From Acidimicrobiales bacterium (lineage in GTDB: Bacteria > Actinomycetota > Acidimicrobiia > Acidimicrobiales > SZUA-35), in the NCBI GenBank assembly GCA_041394265.1, contig JAWKIO010000005.1, forward strand, positions 3,348,001-3,412,000: 64,000 bases of DNA, in the 5' to 3' direction. This document shows, piece after piece, positions 1 to 7,864 of the stretch. The first letter of the stretch is position 1, and every line of letters starts with the position of its first letter. A program made the translations under genes and the position numbers. The notes under the pieces were generated by a model that was given only the letters and a program-made list of their open reading frames with translations, had not been told where the DNA came from and did no database searches.

Positions 1-287
1 TCGGAGGGTTGGTGGGCCGTCAGGTGCGGGCGTTGCCCGCGAGCCGTGCCGACCTCCGTGCGCTGTGTTCGGCTCCGTGGCTCGTCGACAGTGCAGGACC
101 AGACACCCGCGCCGCTGTCGAAGACATGTTGGTCGCGCTCGCCGAAGCCGCCGCCGCTGCGCCCGAGCTGGCCGAGCTCGAACTCAATCCGGTGCTGGCC
201 GGTCCCGATGGCGCGGTCGCCGTGGACGGTCGTCTGCGATTGCGGCCGTGGCCGACCTCGATCCTCGACGGACTGCGCCACGTCTGA
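1..287 (+). CDS. Acyl-CoA synthetase (ADP-forming type), C-terminal fragment
   Basis: Only the last ~95 codons are in the window; the reading frame is open from base 3 and continues upstream. The tail has a stretch of the form LAELELNPVLAG followed by AVAVDGRLRL, which is typical of the ATP-grasp end of ADP-forming acetyl-/acyl-CoA synthetases, where a conserved Glu-Leu-Asn-Pro precedes the last strands. Such enzymes interconvert acyl-CoA and the free acid with ADP/ATP in the cytoplasm. The TTG at 9 is an internal codon rather than a start. The gene converges on citrate synthase across a perfect hairpin. The family call rests on a short segment; a succinyl-CoA ligase beta-like protein cannot be excluded. 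Confidence 0.6.
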   Translation, partial: GGLVGRQVRALPASRADLRALCSAPWLVDSAGPDTRAAVEDMLVALAEAAAAAPELAELELNPVLAGPDGAVAVDGRLRLRPWPTSILDGLRHV

Positions 288-301
288 GCCGAAACGCGCA
301 A

Positions 302-327
302 CCGCCGGCTGGTGGTCCAGCCGGCGG
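302..327. terminator. Perfect hairpin between convergent genes
   Basis: An 11-bp perfect stem (CCGCCGGCTGG, 302-312, pairing with 317-327) encloses a TGGT loop in the 67-bp gap between the two convergent genes. There is no T-tract, so it may act as a weak or bidirectional terminator, as is common in high-GC genomes. Confidence 0.6.
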
Positions 328-354
328 TCGTGTCGAGTGGGGTGGCCGGTCGGC

Positions 355-1629
355 TCAGCGAGCGTCGAGCGGTACGTAGTCGCGAACGCCGACGCCGGTG
401 TAGAGCTGGCGGGGACGAGAGATGCGCTGGCCCTGCTCGAGGAGCTCCTGCCAGTGGGCCAGCCATCCGGGCATCCGGCCGATCGTGAACATGACGGTGA
501 ACATGTCCATCGGGATGTTCATGGCCTGGTAGATGAGGCCGGTATAGAAGTCGACGTTCGGGTACAGGTTGCGGCTCTTGAAGTAGTCGTCGGTGAGGGC
601 GACCTCTTCGAGCTTGAGTGCGATGTCGAGCAGCGGGTTGCGACCCGTGACCTCGAAGACGTTGTCGGCCTGCTCCTTCACGATCTTGGCCCGCGGGTCG
701 TAGGACTTGTAGACCCGGTGACCGAAGCCCATGAGACGACCTTCACCCTTCTTCACGCTCTCGATGAAAGGCTCGATGTTGTCGTAGGTGCCGATGTCGT
801 GGAGCATGTGGATGACCTGCTCGTTGGCACCGCCGTGGCGAGGACCGTAGAGCGCAGCGGTGGCAGCGGCGGCCGCCGAGTACGGGTCGGCATGGCTGGA
901 ACCGACGACCCGCATCGTGGTGGTGGAGCAGTTCTGCTCGTGGTCGGCGTGGAGGATGAGCAGGACATCGAGCGCCCGGGCCAACACCGGATCGGCGGTG
1001 TAGTTCGGCTCGGCGACACGCCACATCATCGAGAGGAAGTTCTCGGCGTAGCTCAGGTTGTTGTCGGGGTAGACGAACGGCATGCCGATGCTGGCCCGGT
1101 AGGCCATGGCCGCCAGGGTGGGGACCTTCGAGATCAATCGGTTGATCTGCCGGTAGCGGTTGGCAGGATCGTCGATGTCCTTCGCTTCGGGGTAGAAGGT
1201 GGACAGCGCTGCGATGGCCGACACCAACATGCCCATCGGGTGGGCATCGTGGTGGAAGCCCTCCATGAACCGCTTGCGCATGTTCTCGTGGATGAAGGTG
1301 TGGTACGTGACGTCGTGGACCCAAGTGTCCATCTGCTCGGCGTTCGGCAGTTCGCCGTTGAGCAGCAGGTAGCAGACCTCGAGAAACGTCGACTGCTCGG
1401 CGAGCTGTTCGATGGGGTAGCCGCGGTAGCGCAGGATGCCGTTGACGCCGTCGAGGTCGGTGATGGCACTCGAGGTCGAGGCGGTGGCGCTGAAGCTCGG
1501 GTCGTAGAACCAGGTGCCGGGCATGAGCTTGGCGAACTCTTTGGCGTCGATTCCGCCGTCGACAATCGGGATCTCGACGCTCTGTCCCGTGCGGTTGTCG
1601 GTGATCGTGACGGTTTCAGGCACGGTCAA
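355..1629 (-). CDS. gltA: Citrate synthase
   Basis: A 424-aa type I/II citrate synthase that condenses acetyl-CoA and oxaloacetate to citrate in the TCA cycle. The sequence shows the family signature segments: an N-terminal hexameric-type region (GTWFYDPSFS, then LRYRGYPIEQLAE), the His-containing HADHEQNCSTTT, GPRHGGANEQV, and GFGHRVYKSYDPRA with the catalytic histidine. The start is TTG, chosen because AGGAGA lies about 5 bases upstream; a GTG two codons in is the alternative. Aconitase, the next TCA enzyme, lies about 6.4 kb away at 8.1 kb. The 185-bp upstream gap to the carboxyltransferase gene holds no other gene, and I see no clear promoter in it. Confidence 0.95.
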   Translation of the reverse strand: MTVPETVTITDNRTGQSVEIPIVDGGIDAKEFAKLMPGTWFYDPSFSATASTSSAITDLDGVNGILRYRGYPIEQLAEQSTFLEVCYLLLNGELPNAEQMDTWVHDVTYHTFIHENMRKRFMEGFHHDAHPMGMLVSAIAALSTFYPEAKDIDDPANRYRQINRLISKVPTLAAMAYRASIGMPFVYPDNNLSYAENFLSMMWRVAEPNYTADPVLARALDVLLILHADHEQNCSTTTMRVVGSSHADPYSAAAAATAALYGPRHGGANEQVIHMLHDIGTYDNIEPFIESVKKGEGRLMGFGHRVYKSYDPRAKIVKEQADNVFEVTGRNPLLDIALKLEEVALTDDYFKSRNLYPNVDFYTGLIYQAMNIPMDMFTVMFTIGRMPGWLAHWQELLEQGQRISRPRQLYTGVGVRDYVPLDAR

Positions 1630-1814
1630 TCACTCTCCTGTGTCGGTAGGTCGTGTGTGTGATGGATGTCGTCGTCGCTCCAGCACGCCGTTGTGCCCGG
1701 GTTCAGAGTTATCGGTCCGAATGTACCCTCCGATGAGGGTTCGTGGGTAGCTCCGGGCGGCCAAGGTTGCCGAAGTCAACCTGGTCAGCCCGGCGACGCT
1801 CGACCGCTGGCGGA

Positions 1815-3161
1815 TCACAGCGGCATGTTGTCGTGGCGACGGGCTCGCAACGGCTCCCGTTTCGTGATCAGCATCGCCAACGCCGCACCGATTTCGCGTC
1901 GAGTGTCGATCGGGTCGATCACCCCGCTGATCGAGCCCCGTTCCGCCGTGGGATACGGCGTGAGGTAGCGAGCCTCGTAGTCGAGTTCGAGCTGGACCCG
2001 CTCGTCGGGCGATGCCTTGCGATGGAGGATCTCGACCGCTCCCTTGGCCCCCATCACCGCGACCTCGGCGTTGGGCCACGCGAGCATGAGATCGTTCCCC
2101 ATGTAGCGAGAGTCCATGACGATGTAGGCCCCGCCATAGGACTTCCGGATGATCAGTGCGATACGGGGCACCGTGGCTCGGGCATAGGCAAAGGCGAGTT
2201 GGGCACCGTGGCGGATCATGCCGCGCCATTCGAGGTCTTTGCCGGGGAGGAAGCCCGAGGTGTCGACCAGCGTGATGAGCGGAATGCCGAAGGAGTCACA
2301 GGCCTGGACGAATCGGGCACCCTTGTGGCTGGCCGGGATGTCGATGCTCCCGGCGAGGGCCTGGCTTTGATTGGCGACGATGCCGACCGTGAAGCCGTCG
2401 ATCGTGGCGAAGCCGGTGACGAGATTGGGAGCGAAGGCCGCCCGAATCTCGAGGAACTCGTCGTCGTCGGCCAGGTCGCGGATGATGTCTCGCACATCGT
2501 AGGAACCGGTCGGATGTGACGGCACGGTCGTGGCAGCGATGGCGGTGTCGCGGTCGATCGGATCGCTGGTCTCGGCCCGCTCGGGAAGCACGTCGACATG
2601 ATCGGGCAGGTACGACAGCACCGCGGACATCGCCTCGATGACCTCGTCGCCATCGGCGACGATCATCGTGGCCACGCCGCTGGAGCGGGCATGTGAGCCG
2701 GCGCCGCCGAGCTCTTCGGCCGTGATCGGCACCCCCGTGAACGACGCCACCATGTGTGGGCCTGAGACGAAGGCGTAGGCGTCGGCGGTGAAGAACGTGA
2801 AGTCGGCGAGTCCGAGCATCAGCGCCGGACCCGACACGACCGGTCCGGTGGCCGCGAGCAGGATGGGAACCACGCCCGACGACTTGACGAGTTCGCTGGC
2901 GGCGCGGCCCCAGCCGACGACGGCTTCGACACCTTCGGCGACATCGACACCCGACGTGGAGAGCAGTCCGACAATGGGTACCCGTTCCTCTCGGGCGGAA
3001 CGGAAGGCACGCTCGAGTACCGCAGCGTCGTGGACCGTGAGTGCTCCTCGGTTGTCGCCGTCGCTGATCGACACCAGCATCACTCGCCGACCGTCGAGGT
3101 TGGTGAACGCCGCTCGGGTCTGTGAGGAGGACGACGCCCAGATCGGTACCGAAGAACTCAT
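1815..3161 (-). CDS. Acyl-CoA carboxylase carboxyltransferase (beta) subunit, short form
   Basis: A 448-aa crotonase-fold carboxyltransferase of the PccB/AccD type, which moves a carboxyl group from biotin to an acyl-CoA. The second half carries clear family blocks: IPLITLVDTSGFLPGKDLEWRGMIRHGAQLAFAYA, read here as separate segments, then KSYGGAYIVM and GAKGAVEILHR. At 448 aa it is shorter than the usual 510-540; the N-terminal region that normally precedes the first crotonase domain is missing. The ATG overlaps the stop of the upstream LysR gene by 4 bp, so the two are translationally coupled. No biotin-carboxylase subunit is nearby, so the partner and substrate are unknown. It could also be a decarboxylase-type relative. 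Confidence 0.85.
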   Translation of the reverse strand: MSSSVPIWASSSSQTRAAFTNLDGRRVMLVSISDGDNRGALTVHDAAVLERAFRSAREERVPIVGLLSTSGVDVAEGVEAVVGWGRAASELVKSSGVVPILLAATGPVVSGPALMLGLADFTFFTADAYAFVSGPHMVASFTGVPITAEELGGAGSHARSSGVATMIVADGDEVIEAMSAVLSYLPDHVDVLPERAETSDPIDRDTAIAATTVPSHPTGSYDVRDIIRDLADDDEFLEIRAAFAPNLVTGFATIDGFTVGIVANQSQALAGSIDIPASHKGARFVQACDSFGIPLITLVDTSGFLPGKDLEWRGMIRHGAQLAFAYARATVPRIALIIRKSYGGAYIVMDSRYMGNDLMLAWPNAEVAVMGAKGAVEILHRKASPDERVQLELDYEARYLTPYPTAERGSISGVIDPIDTRREIGAALAMLITKREPLRARRHDNMPL

Positions 3162-4093
3162 GCGTCGGTTCTACCGGAATTTGCCGCAGCGAAGACGCCG
3201 TCGACGTGTTCGGCCTCGGCCGCCACGATCGAGTGGAGCGCGTCCTCGGTGACCTGGGCGGCGACCGAGGGCATGCCGCGTCGGCGGACTGCCACACCCA
3301 CGCTGCGCTGACCCAAACCCGGCACGCTGATGCTGACCCAGCTCCCGCCGAGCCAGCCGGGGATGGCAGTCGCCGGGACGATGGCGACGCCGTAGCCCTG
3401 GAACGCAAGGCTCGCCATGAGACGAAGGCCGTCGACCTCGAGTTGCGGCGTGGCGCGGAGTCCGTGGTCGGCGAAGGCGTGATCGACTTCTTGCCGGAAC
3501 GGGGTGCCTTCCGCTGCGAGGAGGAGACGGTGCTTTGCCAGGTCGGCCATCGACACCGGACCGTCGGCGGACGCCAGTTCGTGATCGGAAGGCGCAATGA
3601 CGATCCGGTCCTCGGTGAAGAGCGGCTCGCACCGGACCTCGGGTTCGTCGACAGGCAGGCCGACGACACAGAGATCGAGGCCGCCGTCGAGGAGACGCAG
3701 GATGAGCGAGGTGGTGGTGCCCTCGGCGATGACCAGGTGGACCTCAGGGGCCTTGCGGGCCAGCGCGTCGACCAATAGCGGCGTGACCCAGCGGGCCGTC
3801 GTGCCGATGATGCCGATGCGCACGGTGCCCCGTGGTGAACCACGCAGCGAGGAGACGTCGGCTTGCAGCGAGTCGAGTTCGCTCTGGATGCGCCGGACCC
3901 GGCTGACGACGGCGTCGCCCTCTTGTGTGGTCAGGCCCGTTGCTCGATCGATGAGGGTGGCGTCGAGTTCGCGTTCGAGCCGTGCGACGTGGGTGCTGAT
4001 GTTGGATTGGACCGTGTGCGTGGCCCGGGCGGCGGCGGTGAACCCGCCATGCTCCACCACGGCCAGGAATGCTTGGAGTTGCCGCAGGTCCAT
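3158..4093 (-). CDS. LysR-family transcriptional regulator
   Basis: A 311-aa DNA-binding regulator. The N-terminal winged helix is canonical (MDLRQLQAFLAVVEHGGFTA, then AARATHTVQSNISTHVARLE), followed by a long linker helix and a periplasmic-binding-protein-like effector domain from about residue 90. The ATG at 4093 is chosen because LysR proteins begin with this motif and GGAAGG lies 8 bases upstream; an upstream in-frame extension to 4126 exists but is not needed. It is in the same operon as, and overlaps, the carboxyltransferase gene. LysR regulators are more often divergent from their targets, so its target may be this operon itself. The ligand is unknown. Confidence 0.92.
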   Translation of the reverse strand: MDLRQLQAFLAVVEHGGFTAAARATHTVQSNISTHVARLERELDATLIDRATGLTTQEGDAVVSRVRRIQSELDSLQADVSSLRGSPRGTVRIGIIGTTARWVTPLLVDALARKAPEVHLVIAEGTTTSLILRLLDGGLDLCVVGLPVDEPEVRCEPLFTEDRIVIAPSDHELASADGPVSMADLAKHRLLLAAEGTPFRQEVDHAFADHGLRATPQLEVDGLRLMASLAFQGYGVAIVPATAIPGWLGGSWVSISVPGLGQRSVGVAVRRRGMPSVAAQVTEDALHSIVAAEAEHVDGVFAAANSGRTDA

Positions 4094-4199
4094 CACGTGA
4101 TCCTTCCACACCCGTCTGCGGCTCACACGCGGTCGAGTCCGACCACCGACCGCAATCTTGATTCGTGATGGATGATATCGGTCTCAACTACTGGACAGA

Positions 4200-4341
4200 T
4201 GACTTCTCGGTCTCGTAGGGTGAACCCCAGATCGAGCGGCCTTCGGTCCCCCTTTTGAAAGCCGCTCGAGGCGATTAGGTCGGTCCCCCTCGTACCTGAC
4301 GCCCCCGAAACCGGCCCTCGAGGCCGGTTTCGTTCTTTTTG
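4200..4341 (+). ncRNA. Probable 6C RNA (actinobacterial small RNA)
   Basis: The + strand has no gene here, yet it carries two successive hairpins with C-rich loops and a strong intrinsic terminator. The first hairpin pairs GAGCGGC with GCCGCTC (4236-4269) and has CCCCC in its loop. The second pairs AGGT with ACCT around TCGGTCCCCCTCGT (about 4277-4299). The terminator stem follows at once. Two adjacent hairpins with runs of cytosines in their loops, ending in a terminator, are the description of the 6C RNA motif found across Actinobacteria. The 5' end is not defined; I see no convincing promoter. The rest of the 4094-4462 gap holds a repeat copy (4361-4420). Confidence 0.72.
4307..4340 (+). 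terminator. Rho-independent terminator of the small RNA
   Basis: GAAACCGGCC (4307-4316) pairs perfectly with GGCCGGTTTC (4322-4331) around a 5-nt CTCGA loop and is followed by GTTCTTTTTG. There is no protein gene upstream on this strand, which supports an RNA gene ending here. Confidence 0.88.
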
Positions 4342-4344
4342 CCA
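4326..4344 (+). repeat. 19-bp direct repeat, copy 1 of 2 (terminator tail)
   Basis: The 19-mer GGTTTCGTTCTTTTTGCCA, which ends the terminator, recurs exactly at 4420-4438, 94 bp downstream. The second copy is preceded by GAAACGACG, so it can also form a small hairpin plus T-tract. Confidence 0.85.
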
Positions 4345-4360
4345 AGGCCCAGCGGCGCGA

Positions 4361-4420
4361 TGTTGTGAGCGCAGCGAACAACTCGGTAAGTGCCGAGGCC
4401 CCCAGGGCCGAGAAACGACG
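4361..4420 (+). repeat. ~60-nt interspersed repeat, copy A
   Basis: This segment matches, with only a few mismatches, the reverse complement of 57826-57886 beside the tRNA-Val gene, and more loosely 57905-57960. Shared core: CAACTCGGTAAGTGCCGAGG, then CCCCC(A/T)GGGCCGAG(A/G)AACGACG. CTCGG/CCGAG and GGCCC/GGGCC can form two small adjacent hairpins. It lies between the two 19-bp terminator-tail repeats. Confidence 0.8.
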
Positions 4421-4462
4421 GTTTCGTTCTTTTTGCCACCAACCTCATATACCTTCGCCTTC

Positions 4463-5344
4463 ATGATTCTTTCTGCTGGCGAAGCGCTCGTCGACGTGCT
4501 GCCCGACGGGCGAGCCGTACCCGGCGGTGGGCCCATGAACGCGGCGATCGCCGTCGCTCGCCTCGGCGCTCCCGGCGGGTTCCTCGGTCGGGTGTCGACC
4601 GACGCACACGGCGACGCGATCTGGGCGCACCTCGAAGCATCGGGGGTTGACCTCCGCTTCGCCCAGCGGGGGCCGGAGCCGACGGCGCAGGCCATCGTCA
4701 CGACCGTTCCCGTGCAGTCGTTCGAGTTCGTGGGCGAGGGGACCGCTGATGCTTGCCTCGAGCCACTCGACGTCGAGGCGATCAACTCGACCGCCACCAT
4801 CCTGCACGGTGGAACCCTCGGCATCTTCCGAGGCACGACGGCGCACGAGTACCAGCGAGTGCTGGCGTCCTTCGACGGCATCGTCTCGTTCGATCCGAAC
4901 GTCCGCCCCCAGATCATGGGCGACGACGCCGATGCCTGGTGGCGCTTCGCCAATGCCTGGCTCGACCGGGCGGATCTGGTCCGCGGGTCAGACGAGGACT
5001 TCGACTGGATGGCGACGACACCCACCGAGGTGCTCGAGCGGGGTGCGTCGGTCGTGATCCGCACGGTTGGACCCGAGGGAGTGGCCGTCCACTTGGCCTC
5101 GGGCGAGATCGTCGACGTGCCGGCCAAGCGAGTCGATGTCGTCGACACGGTGGGTGCCGGCGATTCGTTCTGTGGCGCCGTGTTGACGCAGCTGTACGAG
5201 CGCAACGCACCGGAGCGTGGCCTCGATGCCGTCACCGTCGACGAGTGGCGAGAGATCGCCGCCTTCGGGGTGGCCGTTGCTGCGATCACGGTGTCACGAG
5301 CCGGTGCCAATCCGCCTTGGCGCCGCGAACTCGCGCTGTCGTAA
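4463..5344 (+). CDS. PfkB-family sugar kinase (fructokinase-like)
   Basis: A 293-aa ribokinase/PfkB kinase that phosphorylates a sugar with ATP in the cytoplasm. It shows the N-terminal GEALVDVLP strand and the glycine-rich GGGPMNAAIAVARLG substrate-site block, then FDPNVRP, and the C-terminal signature VDTVGAGDSFCGAVL with the catalytic Asp in GAGDSF. The ATG at 4463 starts exactly at the conserved first strand; the frame is open 10 codons further upstream without support. It is a single gene, downstream of the RNA/repeat region and followed by a 34-bp tandem repeat. The closest class is bacterial fructokinase; the exact sugar is not determinable. Confidence 0.88.
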   Translation: MILSAGEALVDVLPDGRAVPGGGPMNAAIAVARLGAPGGFLGRVSTDAHGDAIWAHLEASGVDLRFAQRGPEPTAQAIVTTVPVQSFEFVGEGTADACLEPLDVEAINSTATILHGGTLGIFRGTTAHEYQRVLASFDGIVSFDPNVRPQIMGDDADAWWRFANAWLDRADLVRGSDEDFDWMATTPTEVLERGASVVIRTVGPEGVAVHLASGEIVDVPAKRVDVVDTVGAGDSFCGAVLTQLYERNAPERGLDAVTVDEWREIAAFGVAVAAITVSRAGANPPWRRELALS

Positions 5345-5357
5345 CTCGGGCGAGCGA

Positions 5358-5503
5358 CGCGCCACGCCGTTCTGCTCTGCTGCGGCCGCTTCGCGCCACG
5401 CCGTTCTGCTCTGCTGCGGCCGCTTCGCGCCACGCCGTTCTGTTCTGCTGCGGCCGCTTCGCGCCACGCCGTTCTGTTCTGCTGCGGACGCTTCGCGCCA
5501 CGC
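5358..5503. repeat. 34-bp tandem repeat, four copies plus a partial
   Basis: Four head-to-tail units of exactly 34 bp begin at 5358, 5392, 5426 and 5460, followed by the first 10 bases of a fifth. Each unit begins CGCGCCACGCCGTTCTG; the first three contain the 8-bp palindrome GCGGCCGC, changed to GCGGACGC in the fourth. Units differ at only one to three positions. The tract starts 13 bp after the kinase stop. The remaining 5504-5617 is the leader of the next gene. Confidence 0.95.
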
Positions 5504-5617
5504 AGTGTGGCGCGCACGTGAACGCTCCGCGACCGTTGGCTCAATTCTGTGTCCTGCATGGGCGTCGGCGAAGCCGCTCGTGCTATGACCTTTCGCAATT
5601 CAGCAGAGGGGAAATGC

Positions 5618-7864
5618 ATGCGCGGAATGAAACAACAACGACGGCTGGCGACGGCCTCGCTGGCGGTGATCGCCGGAGCCGGAGCCATTGCGGTGGCGCC
5701 GGTCGAGGCGACGCCGCTCCCGGCGGCGACACTGCCGGCGGCAGCGCCCGGTGACACACCCGTCGGCATGGCGGTGAACGAAGAGGTGGGTCGCATCGAG
5801 CGGGCCTATCTCACGATTTTGGGCCGAGTGCCCGACGTCGATGGCCTGACGTACTGGCTCGAGCAGAATCAGAGCGGATTGAGCTACGACGCCATCGTCG
5901 ATCTCTTCCTCTCGTCGCCGGAGCGTCAGCGCCGCTTCGGATCCTCGGTGGCCGACTCGGTCTTCCTCGACAATCTCTACGCCGACGCCCTCAGCCGCAC
6001 TCCTGACGACGGCGGCAAGGCGTACTGGCTGGCCCAGTTGGCCAACGGCGTGTCACGGGTCGAGGTCGTCAAGGTGTTCGCGGACTCGCCCGAGCAGCGG
6101 GCGCGCACCCAGCCCCAGGGCGACTTCACGCTCAACATCCTTCACATGAACGACCACCACTCACATCTCGACCCCGACGGGGTCGGGCTGACGCTGGCCG
6201 GCGCCGACACCGACGCTGAGCTTGGCGGCTTCCCGTCGGTCGTCGCGAAGTTCAAGGAACTCGAGGCGGCGAACGCCGGCGAGCCCGTCATGAAGATCCA
6301 TGCCGGTGACGCCATCACGGGCACGCTCTACTACTCGCTCTTCGGTGGCGAGGCCGACGCCGCACTCATGAACGAGATCTGCTTCGACGCCTTCGAACTC
6401 GGCAATCACGAGTTCGACGGATCCGACAGCGGGTTGAAGGAGTTCCTCGATCATCTGGCCGAGGGCGACTGCAACACCCCAGTGCTCGGCGCCAACGTGT
6501 TGCCCAAGGTCGGCACCCCGCTCGCCATGGAGGGACCGAACCAGTACATCCGTCCCTGGATCGTCAAGCCCTACGGCGACGGCGAGTACGTCGCGTACAT
6601 CGGGCTCGACATCGCCGACAAGACCAAGCTGTCGTCCAGCCCGTTGAAGACCACGCAGTTCCTCGACGAGGTCGAGACGGCGCAGCGTTACGTCGACGAG
6701 ATGACACGGGTCGGGATCAACAAGATCGTGCTGGTGACGCACTACCAGTACGCCAACGATCTCCGGCTGGCGTCGCAGGTGAGTGGGGTCGACGTCATCA
6801 TCGGCGGCGACTCCCACACCTTGCTCGGTGACTTCGACGAGGTCGGGCTCACCAGCGGTGGCCCGTACCCGACGATGACCACCGACGCCAAGGGTCTCCC
6901 CGTCTGCATCGCTCAGGCGTGGCAGTACTCGGCGGTCGTCGGCGAGCTCGAGGTGTCGTGGGACCGCTACGGCCATGTCGCCGAATGCTCGGGTACGCCG
7001 CACCTGATCCTCGGTGAGGAGTTCACCCGACCCGACGCCAACGGCGACGACGTGGCGCTGTCCGGAGCCGATCTGGCTGCGGTCCAGGCGTACATCGATG
7101 GTAAGGCGAACCTCGACATCGTCACTCCCGACCCGGCGGCGCAGGCCATCCTCGACGGCTACGCCGCCGATGTTGCCGTCCTCGAACAGCAGGTGATCGG
7201 TCGGGCAACCACCGACCTCTGCCTCGAACGCATCCCGGGTCAGGGCCGCAGCACCATCGATGGCTGTCTCGAAAAGACGGCGCAGACCGGTGGTGAGGTC
7301 CAGCAGTTGGTCGCCGACGGCTTCCTCGCTCGAAGCTTCGAAGCCGACATTGCGCTGCAGAATTCCGGCGGCGTGCGTGTCGACATCCTCGCCGGTGACT
7401 ACACCATCGCCGATGCCTACGAGCTGCTGCCCTTCGCGAACACCATGGTCAACATGGAGATGACCGGAGCGCAGATCGTGGCCTCGATCGAGGAAGGCAT
7501 CGAGAACGCCACCCGTGAGAACGGGTCGTCGGGTGCCTACCCCTATGCCTCGGGTCTGCGGTGGGACGCCGATCTCACCAAGCCGCAAGGACAGCGAGTC
7601 ACCAACGTCGAGGTTCGTCCCCGAGGTGCCACAAGCTGGACTCCGATCGGAGCGACCACCACCTATACGGTCGTGACGAACAACTTCATGGCGAGCGGAG
7701 GTGACGGCTACTTCACGATGGGCGAGATCTTCGACGCCGGGAAGTACGTCGACACCTACCTGGACTACGCCCAGGGCTGGATCGACTACGTCGAACAAGA
7801 CCTTGGTGGCGTGATCTCGGCTCCGACCGAGTTCTCCACCAAGTCCTTCGTGCCGGCACCTTGA
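5618..7864 (+). CDS. Secreted 5'-nucleotidase/metallophosphatase with N-terminal DUF4214
   Basis: A 748-aa exported protein. It has an N-terminal signal peptide (MRGMKQQRR, then a hydrophobic Ala-rich stretch to about residue 32). A DUF4214 region follows (about residues 46-160; YLTILGRVPDVDGLTYW and a second YADALSRTPDDGGKAYW). Then comes a calcineurin-type metallophosphatase (ILHMNDHHSHLD, AGDAITG, GNHEFDGSD), and finally a 5'-nucleotidase C-terminal domain (ALQNSGGVRVDI, then ANTMVNMEMTG). UshA-type enzymes hydrolyse extracellular nucleotides for nucleoside and phosphate uptake. DUF4214 recurs in secreted bacterial proteins and may mediate surface or glycan attachment. The ATG at 5618 is chosen for the GAGGGGA site and signal peptide. 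Tandem repeats flank both ends of the gene. Confidence 0.93.
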   Translation: MRGMKQQRRLATASLAVIAGAGAIAVAPVEATPLPAATLPAAAPGDTPVGMAVNEEVGRIERAYLTILGRVPDVDGLTYWLEQNQSGLSYDAIVDLFLSSPERQRRFGSSVADSVFLDNLYADALSRTPDDGGKAYWLAQLANGVSRVEVVKVFADSPEQRARTQPQGDFTLNILHMNDHHSHLDPDGVGLTLAGADTDAELGGFPSVVAKFKELEAANAGEPVMKIHAGDAITGTLYYSLFGGEADAALMNEICFDAFELGNHEFDGSDSGLKEFLDHLAEGDCNTPVLGANVLPKVGTPLAMEGPNQYIRPWIVKPYGDGEYVAYIGLDIADKTKLSSSPLKTTQFLDEVETAQRYVDEMTRVGINKIVLVTHYQYANDLRLASQVSGVDVIIGGDSHTLLGDFDEVGLTSGGPYPTMTTDAKGLPVCIAQAWQYSAVVGELEVSWDRYGHVAECSGTPHLILGEEFTRPDANGDDVALSGADLAAVQAYIDGKANLDIVTPDPAAQAILDGYAADVAVLEQQVIGRATTDLCLERIPGQGRSTIDGCLEKTAQTGGEVQQLVADGFLARSFEADIALQNSGGVRVDILAGDYTIADAYELLPFANTMVNMEMTGAQIVASIEEGIENATRENGSSGAYPYASGLRWDADLTKPQGQRVTNVEVRPRGATSWTPIGATTTYTVVTNNFMASGGDGYFTMGEIFDAGKYVDTYLDYAQGWIDYVEQDLGGVISAPTEFSTKSFVPAP

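Noticed and set aside
46..1662. 538-aa open frame on the + strand
   Set aside because: It lies opposite citrate synthase, which has full family motifs; the frame is a high-GC shadow.
4190..4340. tRNA or tmRNA in the RNA-like region
   Set aside because: No cloverleaf, T-loop or tmRNA tag frame could be drawn; the C-rich hairpins fit 6C RNA better.
5358..5503. Possible CRISPR array
   Set aside because: The 34-bp units are directly adjacent, with no spacers, and no cas genes are near.
4123..5796. 557-aa frame on the - strand
   Set aside because: It runs through the kinase gene, the tandem repeat and the RNA region in antisense, with no recognisable motifs.
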